Positions 1 through 10,690 of a DNA stretch of 64,000 bases are shown here, piece after piece. This DNA comes from Sphingopyxis sp. H050 (GTDB lineage Bacteria; Pseudomonadota; Alphaproteobacteria; Sphingomonadales; Sphingomonadaceae): assembly GCF_001468265.1 (NCBI RefSeq), contig NZ_LNRZ01000004.1, positions 124,001 through 188,000 of the forward strand, in the 5' to 3' direction. Positions within the stretch are counted from its first letter, which is position 1. Each line of letters starts with the position of its first letter. A model generated the notes under the pieces. The model was not told the DNA's origin and did not search any database. It saw only the letters and a program-made list of their open reading frames with translations. The translations under genes and the position numbers were made by a program.

Positions 1-395
1 ACCAGAATCCGCACCCGGTCGCCCTCGACCGCTTCGATTGTCGGCCCCGGCGTTGAGCCATTATAGCCCCAGCATTTGGCTTTCGATCCCGGCGAGAATT
101 CATGGTCGACCTCCTCGGCGACAAGGTGGAACTCTTTTACGCCGCCGACCATCCGCCACGGCAGGCTCCAGCCGTTAAGTGTGCGGACGCGACCAAAACC
201 GCCAGTGCGAGGGGCTGACGGTGCTGCCATTTCAGGTGTCGCTATATTGGTCGAAGGCTCCGAAGGGGGCGGCATTGGCATGTCCGACATCCCCTCCATC
301 TGGTGCTTATGTTCTTGCGCGGCGGCAGCACCGGAGACCGTAGCGCCGACAATAACGGCGGCTGCCCCTTTTATGATCTCGCGGCGGGTCGTCAT
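1..395 (-). CDS. copA: Multicopper oxidase, CopA/PcoA type (N-terminal part; runs off the left edge)
   Basis: The 131 visible codons begin with a twin-arginine signal (TTRREIIKG, then a hydrophobic stretch), so export to the periplasm by Tat in folded form is expected, as for copper-loaded oxidases. A Met/His-rich linker follows (HKHQMEGMSDMPMP, residues about 28-41). The start of the first cupredoxin domain is then visible (CWGYNGSTPGPTIEAVEGDR), which is typical of CopA/PcoA oxidases that oxidise Cu(I). The copper-binding HxH motifs lie outside the window. The ATG overlaps the stop of the upstream TolC gene as ATGA, so the two are probably translated from one message. Confidence 0.85.
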   Translation of the reverse strand, partial: MTTRREIIKGAAAVIVGATVSGAAAAQEHKHQMEGMSDMPMPPPSEPSTNIATPEMAAPSAPRTGGFGRVRTLNGWSLPWRMVGGVKEFHLVAEEVDHEFSPGSKAKCWGYNGSTPGPTIEAVEGDRVRIL

Positions 396-2047
396 TTCGG
401 GTCTCCATGATGTTCGTGTCCGGACGGCTCCAGCTCAGGGGGCGTTGGCGGCAACGCGGCGTCGGGATTATGATGCGGGGGGGATTCTGTGGGAGGTGTC
501 GAAGGGCTGCCGGGTTGATGCTCGTGCGTATCCGCTGCAGCTTCGCCGGGCATGGCATGGCCTTCGTGCCCCGTTGGCGCAGACGATGCCGCGCCACCAT
601 GATGTTGATGGCCCGACGTTGTCGCTGCGCCGGGCGGTTTCAGATAGTCGCTGGGCGAGAGCGTGTTCTGCGTTGCCGTAGATTCGCTCGGCAACCGGCT
701 GCCGACCAGCCGCGCCAGGTCTACGCGCGCCAGCCAATAGTCGCGGACCGCTTCGAGAAGTCCCTGATAGGCCTCATATTGCTGCGCGCGCGCCTGCAAG
801 ACCTCGAACTGGCCGATCAGCGCGAAATTTTGTTCGAGCTGGCTCTGCCGCGCGACCGTTTCACGTTCGGGCACCAGTGCCTCGCGGTAAATTTTGACGA
901 CCTCACTCAGCACGGCAACGCGCTCGGCGGCGAGCGGCACTCCGTTGACAGTCTGAAGATCGAGCATTGCCAGTTTCGCCTTGGCCAGCCGCAGCTGCCC
1001 CAGGGCACGCGCGCGGCGCGCGCCCTGCTGATTGAAGATTGGCACCTCCACATCGATAGTCGGCCCCCGGATCACCGACCCGTCGATCTCTCGCTCGCGG
1101 TCATAGCCGATTGTGGTCGAACCGAGCAGTCCGAAAACACTCGCGACCCCTTTGGCACCCGCCGCGACTTTCACCCCTTCGCGCGCCGCGAGCAACTCAA
1201 GGCTGTTGGCGCTTGCAATTTGCTGGAGCTGTTGCGGATCGTCTTCTTGCTCCAGCGGCAGCGGCAGCGTGGCCGCCCCCGTCCAATTGGTCTCATCGCC
1301 CGAAAGCCCGAGCAAAGTGTTGAGTTCCAGTCGCGCCAACCGCGCCTCGACCTTGGCGTGGGCGGCGGCAATTCGCGCATCGCTTGCCGCCGCCTTTTCG
1401 CGGTTGAGCTGAAGTTCGGTGATGTTGCCGGCATCGTAAAAGCGTTGTGCGAGGTCGGCGGATGCGCCGAGCGCTTCCGCGACCGCCGCGCGCATCTCGG
1501 CCACCTGTGCCGCGCCGATATCGCGATACCACGCAGCTTCGACGTCCAGCGAAACGCCAAGGATGGCCGCCGCCGTCTCATAGCGCGCCCGCTGGTAATC
1601 TACGCGCGCCAGCCGGGCCTTGGCGGGCAGTGTGAGCAGGTCGATGAGCGGCTGCGCAATACCGATGACGAACTGCGAGCCCGGCCCCCCGGCCAGCGCC
1701 AGCGATGAGGCGCCTACGCGCGGATTGCCGATCTCGACAGCATCCAGCACATCGGCGCGCGCCAGCCCAAGATTGCCATAGACAAGTTGCAGTTTGGGGC
1801 TTTTGAGCATCGCTATCCGGATCGCAGTCTCCCGATCCAGCGGGTTCGCCAATAGCGCGCTCACCGTCTCATTGGACGCCGCCGCTCCATTTTCATCCCA
1901 CTGCAAGCCGGGCGCGCCGCGATCTGTAAGAAGCTGCTCGACAGCAATACGATCACGCTGCGGATCTATCGTCGCGCACCCTGACAGCACGACACCCAAA
2001 CCACCGACGACCGCGAAACGAACACTGCGTCGGCTGCCGATTGTCAT
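392..2047 (-). CDS. TolC-family outer membrane efflux lipoprotein with His-rich C-terminal tail
   Basis: This is an outer-membrane channel of the TolC family, usually paired with RND or similar metal efflux pumps. A short signal ends in a lipobox (VVLSGC), followed by about 430 residues of repeated long helices typical of TolC. The last 75 or so residues are unusual: low-complexity Pro/Ala sequence with many HxH and HH pairs (GHQHHGG, GHEGHAMPG, THEHQ, GHEHHGDPK), probably a metal-binding tail facing the periplasm. I chose the ATG at 2047, which has GGGGA about 8 bases upstream, over a TTG five codons earlier. It precedes the multicopper oxidase gene with a 4-base overlap and follows the sigma-factor cassette on the same strand. 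Confidence 0.85.
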   Translation of the reverse strand: MTIGSRRSVRFAVVGGLGVVLSGCATIDPQRDRIAVEQLLTDRGAPGLQWDENGAAASNETVSALLANPLDRETAIRIAMLKSPKLQLVYGNLGLARADVLDAVEIGNPRVGASSLALAGGPGSQFVIGIAQPLIDLLTLPAKARLARVDYQRARYETAAAILGVSLDVEAAWYRDIGAAQVAEMRAAVAEALGASADLAQRFYDAGNITELQLNREKAAASDARIAAAHAKVEARLARLELNTLLGLSGDETNWTGAATLPLPLEQEDDPQQLQQIASANSLELLAAREGVKVAAGAKGVASVFGLLGSTTIGYDREREIDGSVIRGPTIDVEVPIFNQQGARRARALGQLRLAKAKLAMLDLQTVNGVPLAAERVAVLSEVVKIYREALVPERETVARQSQLEQNFALIGQFEVLQARAQQYEAYQGLLEAVRDYWLARVDLARLVGSRLPSESTATQNTLSPSDYLKPPGAATTSGHQHHGGAASSAPTGHEGHAMPGEAAADTHEHQPGSPSTPPTESPPHHNPDAALPPTPPELEPSGHEHHGDPK

Positions 2048-2103
2048 GGTAATGGTCCCCAAAAATTGTCTACATTCGATTAAGTCATACGCGGCTCGCG
2101 CGC

Positions 2104-2685
2104 CTATCCCTCATTGCAACTTTTGTTCGACACGATCGCGCTCAATTGGAGGCGCGCACGGTAGAGCCGTGTTTCGATCGCCTTTTCGCTGACATCGAGT
2201 ATTTCCGCTGCTTCGGCCTGACTGCGCCCCTCGATTGCGCGCAGCACCAGCACTTCGCGTAACCGGTGCGGAAGGCAGGCCATTGCCCGTTCGACGCGGG
2301 CGAGTTCGGCCCGGTCGAAAGCCTCAGCGTCAGGCAAAGGCAATTCCGCTGCCACCGTAAACCCGTCCTCGATAGGGTCTGCGCGTGTGAAGAAACTTCG
2401 CACTGCGCGGCGACGTGCCCAATCGCGGCATTTGTTGAGCGCAATGCGCGAAATCCATGCCTGAAAGGACCGCGCCGGATCGTAAGATTTGAGCGCCGCG
2501 AAAGCGGAAACGAAGCTCTCTTGCGTCAGGTCGAGCGCTTCGTCGGCATCGCCGATGCTGCTACGGATCAGTCGATAGACCGGCTCCTTGTAGCGGTGCA
2601 GGAACTCCCGATAGGCGGCTTGCTGCCCGCCGAGCGCGAGCGCGGCCAGCTCGCCGTCGCTGCATTGGGCAAGATCGAGGCTCAC
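2104..2685 (-). CDS. ECF-type RNA polymerase sigma factor, CnrH-like
   Basis: This 193-residue protein has the two-domain layout of extracytoplasmic-function sigma factors. Region 2 contains DLTQESFVSAFAAL (about residues 52-65) and FQAWISRIALNKCRDWARR. Region 4 carries the HTH RSQAEAAEILDVSEKAIETR near the C terminus. It is the last of three overlapping genes (anti-sigma-like protein, metal sensor, sigma factor), the order and architecture of the CnrYXH/NccYXH cassettes that control nickel/cobalt efflux. Here the neighbours are copper genes, so copper or a mixed-metal signal is inferred. ATGA overlap with the sensor gene indicates coupled translation. Likely targets are the TolC/oxidase pair downstream and perhaps the divergent cop operon. 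Confidence 0.85.
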   Translation of the reverse strand: MSLDLAQCSDGELAALALGGQQAAYREFLHRYKEPVYRLIRSSIGDADEALDLTQESFVSAFAALKSYDPARSFQAWISRIALNKCRDWARRRAVRSFFTRADPIEDGFTVAAELPLPDAEAFDRAELARVERAMACLPHRLREVLVLRAIEGRSQAEAAEILDVSEKAIETRLYRARLQLSAIVSNKSCNEG

Positions 2686-3134
2686 CGCGCTTCGGCGGTC
2701 AGCGCCTTGACCACGGTTCTGTCGAAGATGCTCGCCTGCTCCGGATCGAGGACGGCGCGCATCGCGAACAGATGTTCGAGCACCTCCTTCTGCATCTCGC
2801 CCATGACGTGATGGACATGATCGACTGCCTCGGTGACTTTCGGGCCATAGCCATGCTCGGCCTGGATCGCTTCGGCGAGCCGCGCGTTCGCCGCGCGCAT
2901 TTCGAGTTCGAGTGCCTTTTTGCGCATGGCATGGCGCGCTTCCAACGCTTCGATCTTAGCCGATTGCGCGGCATCGAGCTTCAACTGGTCATGCAGCAGG
3001 GCATGGACTTCGCTTTCGCTCTTGCGCGGTGTGTCCATGACCGTGCGGGCGACGAAGACGCCAGCGGCCGCGGCAGCGAACGCAATGACTGCAATCAGCA
3101 GCAGGCGCCCCCTTGATCCCATCGTCGAGCCCAT
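2682..3134 (-). CDS. Periplasmic heavy-metal sensor, CnrX-like
   Basis: The protein has 150 residues. One N-terminal membrane anchor (LLLIAVIAFAAAAAGVFVA) is followed by an all-helical periplasmic domain of the metal-resistance/CnrX type. The HALLHDQLKL segment gives an HxxxH pair like the metal ligands of CnrX, and a second His/Met-rich helix (VDHVHHVMGEM) could complete the site. In the CnrYXH model the sensor holds the anti-sigma factor and releases the sigma factor when metal binds. I chose the ATG at 3134 because it overlaps the preceding stop as TGATG and directly precedes the anchor; a longer frame upstream lies inside the neighbouring gene. The ATG at 3122 is an alternative. Confidence 0.75.
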   Translation of the reverse strand: MGSTMGSRGRLLLIAVIAFAAAAAGVFVARTVMDTPRKSESEVHALLHDQLKLDAAQSAKIEALEARHAMRKKALELEMRAANARLAEAIQAEHGYGPKVTEAVDHVHHVMGEMQKEVLEHLFAMRAVLDPEQASIFDRTVVKALTAEAR

Positions 3135-3403
3135 CAGCGCGGGTCCAGCAGATCGGATGGCGCCAGCGCCGTCATGGCGAAGGGCGAGAGCGACGGCGCG
3201 GCCTGCGCGGGCGCGCTCGACAGACTGCCACCGGCAAAGCCAAGGCCCAGCGCGACAAGCGCCGCCGCCCACAGGATGCGCGAATTGGCGGCGCGCTCGC
3301 GCTGTTCGGCGGACCAGGCGGCAATGATCGCATCGTCGATTTGCCCCAATGCCGTCGGGAGCGGTGCTTCGCGCAGCCGTTTGAGCACGTCGTCCATAGT
3401 CAT
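3134..3403 (-). CDS. Small membrane-anchored anti-sigma factor candidate, CnrY-like
   Basis: This protein of 89 residues has a short cytoplasmic N-terminal part (MDDVLKRLREAPLPTALGQI), a single membrane span (ILWAAALVALGLGFAGG) and a short periplasmic tail. Size, topology and position just before a CnrX-like sensor and an ECF sigma factor match CnrY-type anti-sigma factors. Sequence similarity to CnrY itself cannot be judged here. Translation may start at 3403 or at the second Met (3397). It is the first gene of the leftward cassette and shares the 124-base divergent intergenic region with copC. Confidence 0.65.
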   Translation of the reverse strand: MTMDDVLKRLREAPLPTALGQIDDAIIAAWSAEQRERAANSRILWAAALVALGLGFAGGSLSSAPAQAAPSLSPFAMTALAPSDLLDPR

Positions 3404-3453
3404 TCTCGATTCATTCGGTGTTTGCAGGATTCTATACGCAAGCAGCAGCCATC

Positions 3454-3481
3454 CCCCTCACAATTTTTGAGGGGTGTGAGG
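3454..3481. promoter_or_regulatory. Two overlapping inverted repeats in the divergent control region of the copper genes
   Basis: The 124 bases between the anti-sigma gene and copC hold CCCCTCA (3454-3460), which can pair with TGAGGGG (3468-3474). The overlapping CCTCACA (3456-3462) can pair with TGTGAGG (3475-3481). The two pairings exclude each other. They may be operator half-sites or alternative hairpins in the copC leader. No promoter matching a known ECF consensus was recognised. Confidence 0.4.
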
Positions 3482-3527
3482 CGGCCGTGCGTATCACCAC
3501 CGAGCCCAGCTTCATGGAGATTTCCCG

Positions 3528-3905
3528 ATGCGCCGCACTTTCATGCCCCTAATTCTCGCCGCTCTGGTCGCCATTCCAGGTGCCGCCCTTGCTCACGCTT
3601 CGCTGACCGGTTCGACGCCTGCCGCCAATTCAACCGTGGCCGCTCCCGCCCGGATCGTGCTGAGCTTCAACGAGCGTTTGATCGGCTCAACGGTCAAAAC
3701 AGAAATCGCCATGACGGGGATGCCCGGCATGGCCAATCACGCTCCCATGCCAGTTGCGCACTCCGCGCAGATGGCGCGCGATGGCAAGTCGATGACCTTG
3801 ACGCCCAAGCGCGCGCTGGTGCGCGGCACCTACCGTGTCACTTGGTCTGCGGCTGGCGCGGATACGCACCGGATGGGCAGCAATTTCAGCTTCACCGTGC
3901 GGTAG
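3528..3905 (+). CDS. copC: Periplasmic copper-binding protein CopC
   Basis: CopC proteins are small beta-sandwich copper carriers that work with CopD and CopA-type oxidases. The 125-residue precursor has a signal peptide ending GAALA, so the mature protein begins at His23 (HASLTGSTP). This N-terminal His is a Cu(II) ligand in CopC, and the other ligands are visible as ADTHRMGSNFSF near the C terminus. A Met/His-rich insert (MTGMPGMANHAPMPVAH, about residues 62-79) could add Cu(I) binding. It is the first gene of the rightward copper operon, five bases before copD. Confidence 0.93.
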   Translation: MRRTFMPLILAALVAIPGAALAHASLTGSTPAANSTVAAPARIVLSFNERLIGSTVKTEIAMTGMPGMANHAPMPVAHSAQMARDGKSMTLTPKRALVRGTYRVTWSAAGADTHRMGSNFSFTVR

Positions 3906-3910
3906 GATCA

Positions 3911-4836
3911 ATGGACAACATGCCCGTCATCGTCATCCGGTTCGCGCTCTACGCCGACTTGATGGCGCTGGCGGGCATGGTCGCCTTTTCGTTCTATGCC
4001 CTTTCGGCCGATGAGCGGGCTTCGGACATTTTGCCGCTGAGGCGGCTATCGATCATTCTCGCTGCGGTCGGACTCATGTTGTCCGGCGTCGGAATGCTCG
4101 CACTCGTTGCCGCGATGACGGGTTCGAGTGTCTGGGCGGTCGATCCCCAGGTTATGCGCGACGTGGTTGGCGAAAGCGCCATCGGCACGGCGTGGTTGGT
4201 GCGGATGGTGGCGATGGCCTTTGCCGTGGTTGCCGCGTTGGCAATCAGCCGCAGTGAAGCGGCGCACATCATCTTGCTGATTTCGACTTCGGTTGCAATC
4301 GCCACGCTGGTCTGGACCGGCCATGCCGGCGCGACCGAAGGCTGGACCGGAACCGCGCATCGGCTGAGCGACATCGTTCACATGCTGGCGGCGGCCGTGT
4401 GGATCGGCGGGATTGCCGCCTTCGCCTGGATTCTGTTCCGGCCCCTGACAGCACTGCGGTCCGAACACCTCCCCGTGGTCCACCGCGCGCTCGACCGATT
4501 TTCATGGGTCGGGACGCTCGCGGTAGCCGCGATCATCGCAACCGGCATCATCAATTGCCTCGCGGTTGTCGGTTTCCCGCATTTCTCGCGACTGCCGCTC
4601 ACCGACTACGGCAAACTGCTGATCGTCAAGCTGCTGTTGTTCGGCGCGATGCTGGCGCTCGCCGCGCTCAATCGCTGGCGGCTGACTCCGGCGCTCGGCA
4701 CTGCGATCCGCGACGACAACCCAGCCAAAGCGGTTGCTGCCCTGCGGCGGAGCTTGCTTGCGGAAGGCAGTGCGGCGCTCGCGATCCTCCCCTTGGTCGC
4801 ATGGCTCGGAACATTGGAACCGTTGGGAACGACGAC

Positions 4837-4840
<4 letters not shown>
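3911..4840 (+). CDS. copD: Copper resistance membrane protein CopD
   Basis: This 309-residue protein is almost wholly hydrophobic with about eight membrane segments, as in CopD/PcoD proteins of the inner membrane that act with CopC, probably in copper uptake to the cytoplasm or transfer to periplasmic enzymes. Family-like stretches include [19 protein letters not shown] and [20 protein letters not shown], the latter with the conserved His-Trp-Gly pattern. The start [11 protein letters not shown] is taken because the upstream in-frame extension runs through copC. Its stop overlaps the ATG of the ATPase gene (ATGA). Confidence 0.9.
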
Positions 4841-7163
<2,323 letters not shown>

Positions 7164-7167
<4 letters not shown>

Positions 7168-7391
7168 ACCTCTCGAACAGGCGCGCCTGGATATTGGCGC
7201 TCGCATCGGCCGCGCTAGTCGCGGCCTATCTGTTCTATCCCGAACACCGGACGCATCTGTTCGGCCTGATCCCCTATGCCTTCCTGTTCGCGTGCCCGCT
7301 GCTGTATTTCTTTCACGGCGGACATCATCATGACCAGCGCGCGCACAATAAATTGACAGCACCCGGTCCCGGGCCGAAAGAAGGCGTATGA
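7164..7391 (+). CDS. Small membrane protein, DUF2933 type
   Basis: This 75-residue protein has two hydrophobic stretches ([15 protein letters not shown] and [16 protein letters not shown]) followed by a His-rich segment ([13 protein letters not shown]). The size and [17 protein letters not shown] end fit the DUF2933 family, which often sits in copper resistance operons. Its exact role is unknown; metal binding near the membrane is an inference from the histidines. It overlaps both neighbours by four bases (ATGA at each end), so it is embedded in the cop operon. Confidence 0.75.
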
Positions 7392-7762
7392 AGCGCTGGT
7401 TTTCCCTGGCCCTGCTTTTGGCGGCATTGCTTGGCCTTATTGGCCAGGAAGCAGCTTTTGCGCGTGCCATGCCGGTTGAACAGGCCGAACAGACTGTGGC
7501 TGCGCCCGAAATGAGTGCGGAATGCGCAGAAATGTTGGGGCTGACCAAGCCGCAGCCCCAACCCGAGAAGCAGCCCTGCAAGGGTATGACGCCCGATTGC
7601 ATTGCCAAGATGGGCTGCGCGGTGCCGGTGGCGCTGATCCCCCCGGCGATGATCGCCCCGCCCATCCAGCTTCACACATCGACACCGCCGCCATCGCCGG
7701 TCGTGCGGCTCGTCGGGCGTAATACCGGCCCGGAACCGGACCCTCCCACGATCCTTGGCTGA
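7388..7762 (+). CDS. Small secreted protein of the copper operon, function unknown
   Basis: I do not recognise this 124-residue protein. It has a clear signal peptide ([19 protein letters not shown], cleavage probably after FARA). The mature part has four cysteines and several methionines (SAECAEMLGL, PCKGMTPDCIAKMGC) and a Pro-rich end. The Cys/Met content and its ATGA coupling to the DUF2933 gene suggest a periplasmic copper-related role, but this is inference. Confidence 0.6.
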   Translation: MKRWFSLALLLAALLGLIGQEAAFARAMPVEQAEQTVAAPEMSAECAEMLGLTKPQPQPEKQPCKGMTPDCIAKMGCAVPVALIPPAMIAPPIQLHTSTPPPSPVVRLVGRNTGPEPDPPTILG

Positions 7763-7833
7763 ACCCTCGCGGCGCATGACGGACCCTCGTGTCCGCCGTG
7801 CGTCTCCGCTCCGTTCAACCAAGGATTTTCGAC

Positions 7834-8100
7834 ATGAAAACTCTGCTCTTAATCGCCGCTGCCCTTGCGGCTTTCACCTCCGTTTCCGCCGCATCCGCGC
7901 AGACCCGCGGACCGGGCCATTGGGAATGGCAGTCGCGGCCCGCTCCTGGCCCCAGCAAGTCGAACCTGCCTTCGCGGGTCCGCGTCTGGGTCAAGGACGC
8001 GCCCACCGTCGCCAATTGCGATTGTTCCATGATGAAGGCGGATGCTTCCGGCTGCATGATGGACATGCATGGCAAGGCTGAAACGCCGTCGGCCGGCTGA
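7834..8100 (+). CDS. Small secreted Cys/Met-rich protein
   Basis: This is an 88-residue precursor with a signal peptide ending VSAASA. The mature protein begins with a basic, Trp-containing segment (GPGHWEWQSRP). Its C-terminal part is rich in Cys and Met: NCDCSMMKADASGCMMDMH has three Cys, four Met and one His in 19 residues, a plausible soft-metal site. The start at 7834 was chosen because the signal peptide begins there; a longer frame from 7789 adds an unlikely basic leader. It sits between the cop and cus operons. No family name is claimed. Confidence 0.6.
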   Translation: MKTLLLIAAALAAFTSVSAASAQTRGPGHWEWQSRPAPGPSKSNLPSRVRVWVKDAPTVANCDCSMMKADASGCMMDMHGKAETPSAG

Positions 8101-8146
8101 GGCGATTGCCTGGCCGATAGCCGATAACAAACATGGCCGGGCGCGT

Positions 8147-8180
8147 GGCGCCGGCGGAGAAAGCCCCCTTCGCCGGCGCC
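8147..8180 (+). terminator. GC-rich hairpin between the cop and cus operons
   Basis: GGCGCCGGCG (8147-8156) is the exact inverse of CGCCGGCGCC (8171-8180) and is followed by CGTTTGTC. The stem is strong but the T run is short, so it may only partly stop transcription from the cop operon before the cus genes. Confidence 0.45.
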
Positions 8181-8237
8181 CGTTTGTCAAGTTTCCGTTT
8201 CGGCATTGGCCATGGCTCTCCCGATCAGGAGTCTCCC

Positions 8238-9467
8238 ATGCGAATAATTGTTCTGGCACCGCTACTCGCCATGATCCCCGGTGCGGCCCTGGCCGAGCCA
8301 ATGACGTTCGATGCCGCACTTGCGCGGGCGGCGGCCAATGCGCCTTCGATCCGGGCGGAGGAGGCCGGAGTCGATGCGACCCGCTCAGCCTCGATCGCAG
8401 CGGGCCGCCTCCCCGATCCAACCTTGTCGGTCGGCGTGGACAATTTCCCGGTCTCGGGGCCGCCCGCGTTCACCTTCAATCGCGACGACATGACAATGAC
8501 GCGGGTCGGCATCGAACAGGCATTTCCCAATCCCGCCAAGCGCCGCGCCCAGCGCGGCCGCGCGCAGGCCGAGATCGGCGTCGCCGAAGCGGGGCTGGCG
8601 GTCGAGGCGCAGGCCGTTCGGCTCGAAACCGCGCTTGCCTGGATCGATCTCTTCTACGCCAAGCGGCGGCTCGCCCAGCTCGACTTGCTCGACGACAGCC
8701 TTGGCGACCTCCAGGCGACCGTCACCGCGCGGCTTGCATCGGGTTCGGCACGGCCCAGCGGAGCGCTGGAGCCCGAACAATTACGCGCAGCGATCAATGA
8801 CCGGCGCAGCGAACTGACCGCCGAGGTTGCCGCAGCGCGCGCTCGGCTGATCCGGTTCACCGGCGATCCCGAGGCCGATGTAGCCGGCGACCCGCCCTTG
8901 CTGGAGGTGAATCGCGCGCGCCTGATCGCCGGCTTTCCGGCGCATCCCCGGCTGCGGGCGCTCGATGCCGCGACATTCGCCGCCGAGGCGGATGTCCATC
9001 TTGCGCAGGCCGAAAAGCGGCCCGACTGGAGGGTCAGCACTTCCTACGGCCGCCGTGATCCGGCTTACGGCGATATGGTGTCGGTCGGGGTCAGCTTCGA
9101 TCTGCCGCTGTTCTCGCGGCAGCGCCAAGATCCGATGATCGCGGCGCGCGCGAGCGAAGCGACACAGGCGCGGCTGCTACGCGAGGCAGGCGAACGCGAG
9201 CTGCTGGCAGGTCTCGACGCCGATCTGGCGGTTCTTGCGATGCAGCGCCAGCGGCTCGAAAACGCGCGCGGCGTGCTTGTGCCGCTCGCCAAGCGGCGGG
9301 CGGAACTCGACAGAGCAAGCTACGGCGCCGGGAAGCTCGATCTCGGCAGCGCGTTGCTGTCCTCGTTGTCGCTGGCGGAGGCGGAAGTCGACGCGCTGGC
9401 GCGCGAGGCGGACGTGGCGCGCAGCGCCGTGCGGATCAATTTCACTTATGGGGAGATGCGGCCATGA
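8238..9467 (+). CDS. Outer membrane efflux channel of a CusCBA/CzcCBA-type system (TolC family)
   Basis: This 409-residue protein has a signal peptide ending GAALA and long repeated helices (EPMTFDAALARAAANAP at the mature N terminus) typical of the TolC-like CusC/CzcC channel that spans the outer membrane. The ATG at 8238 is preceded by AGGAG at 8226-8230, and the signal peptide starts there. The next gene, encoding the adaptor, overlaps by ATGA. This makes it the first gene of a tripartite heavy-metal efflux operon that moves Cu(I) or Ag(I), by context, from periplasm to outside. Confidence 0.88.
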   Translation: MRIIVLAPLLAMIPGAALAEPMTFDAALARAAANAPSIRAEEAGVDATRSASIAAGRLPDPTLSVGVDNFPVSGPPAFTFNRDDMTMTRVGIEQAFPNPAKRRAQRGRAQAEIGVAEAGLAVEAQAVRLETALAWIDLFYAKRRLAQLDLLDDSLGDLQATVTARLASGSARPSGALEPEQLRAAINDRRSELTAEVAAARARLIRFTGDPEADVAGDPPLLEVNRARLIAGFPAHPRLRALDAATFAAEADVHLAQAEKRPDWRVSTSYGRRDPAYGDMVSVGVSFDLPLFSRQRQDPMIAARASEATQARLLREAGERELLAGLDADLAVLAMQRQRLENARGVLVPLAKRRAELDRASYGAGKLDLGSALLSSLSLAEAEVDALAREADVARSAVRINFTYGEMRP

Positions 9468-10690
9468 CGGACGCGACGACGGCTGCGCGTTGGCGCGCGG
9501 GGATACTGGCGGCGGTGCTGGTCGCGGGCGGCGGCGGTTACTGGCTGGGACAGCGCGGCGGCGAGGATGGCACGCCCTCCGCGAGCGAGAGGAAAATCCT
9601 CTACTGGTACGATCCGATGGTGCCGGCCGAGCACTACGACAATCCCAATTCGCTCTCGTCGATGGGGATGAAGACCATCCCCAAATATGCCGATGAAGGT
9701 GCCACCGTCGGCACTGCACCTGGCGTGACGGTCGATCCCGCCGCGATGCAGAATCTCGGAATCCGTGTGGTCGAGGCGAAATTGGGCAGTCTCGCCGCGA
9801 CGCTCAACGTCACCGGCAGTATCGAGTTCAATCAGCGCGATGTTGCGATTATTCAGGCGCGGTCGGGCGGCTTTGTCTCGCGGGTCTATGCCCGCGCACC
9901 CGGCGACGTCATCCGCGCCGGTGCGCCGATCGCCGATGTGCAACTTCCCGAATGGGGCGGCGCGCAGACCGAGTTCCTTGCGGTCAAACGGCTGGGCAAG
10001 CCTGAGCTGACCGCCGCCGCGCGCCAGCGGTTGCGGCTGATGGGTATGCCCGAAGGCGTGATCGCCGGAGTCGAGCGCAGCGGGCGAACCAACGGCACGA
10101 TCACGATCACATCGCCGATTTCGGGTGTCATCCAGACGCTCGACGCCCGCGCGGGCGTCACGCTTGGCCAGGGGCAAACGCTGGCACAAGTAACGGGAAT
10201 TGGCACGGTATGGCTCAATGCGGCTGTCCCTGAAGCGCAGGCTGGAAGTGTCCGTATCGGCCAGAGTGCCACGGCATCGCTGTCCGCCTTTCCAGGCGAG
10301 ACATTCGGCGGACGCATCCTCGCCGTGCTGCCCAGCGCGCAAGTCGACAGCCGGACGATAACCGTGCGGATCGAGCTGACCAACCGCAGCGGACGCCTGC
10401 GTCCAGGGATGTTCGCCAATGTCGCGCTTGGGGGCACGCCCCGCACGGCGCTGCTGGTGCCAAGCGAGGCCGTGATCCGCACCGGAACGCGAACGCTGGT
10501 GATGCTGGCAACCGGCAATGGACGTTTCCGTCCCGCCGAAGTGCGCACAGGCCGCGAAGGCGGCGGGCAGACCGAGATATTGGAAGGTTTGGCCGCGGGT
10601 GAAAAAGTCGTCGCCTCGGGGCAGTTCCTGCTCGATTCCGAAGCGAGCCTGACCGGCATCGAAGCGCGCAAGCTGGGGGCCGCACAATGA
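9464..10690 (+). CDS. cusB: Periplasmic adaptor of heavy-metal RND efflux system, CusB-like
   Basis: This 408-residue membrane-fusion protein has an N-terminal membrane anchor. The segment LYWYDPMVP ... [14 protein letters not shown] (about residues 46-82) is the Met-containing N-terminal metal site seen in CusB proteins. The barrel-sandwich and alpha-hairpin domains follow ([20 protein letters not shown] and [18 protein letters not shown]), then the beta-barrel and C-terminal domains. It links the inner membrane pump to the outer membrane channel. Both junctions in the operon are ATGA overlaps. Confidence 0.9.
   Translation: MTDATTAARWRAGILAAVLVAGGGGYWLGQRGGEDGTPSASERKILYWYDPMVPAEHYDNPNSLSSMGMKTIPKYADEGATVGTAPGVTVDPAAMQNLGIRVVEAKLGSLAATLNVTGSIEFNQRDVAIIQARSGGFVSRVYARAPGDVIRAGAPIADVQLPEWGGAQTEFLAVKRLGKPELTAAARQRLRLMGMPEGVIAGVERSGRTNGTITITSPISGVIQTLDARAGVTLGQGQTLAQVTGIGTVWLNAAVPEAQAGSVRIGQSATASLSAFPGETFGGRILAVLPSAQVDSRTITVRIELTNRSGRLRPGMFANVALGGTPRTALLVPSEAVIRTGTRTLVMLATGNGRFRPAEVRTGREGGGQTEILEGLAAGEKVVASGQFLLDSEASLTGIEARKLGAAQ

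Noticed and set aside
407..1708. Long open frame antisense to the TolC gene
   Set aside because: Arg/Gln/Leu-rich shadow of the TolC gene in GC-rich DNA; no domain or plausible start site.
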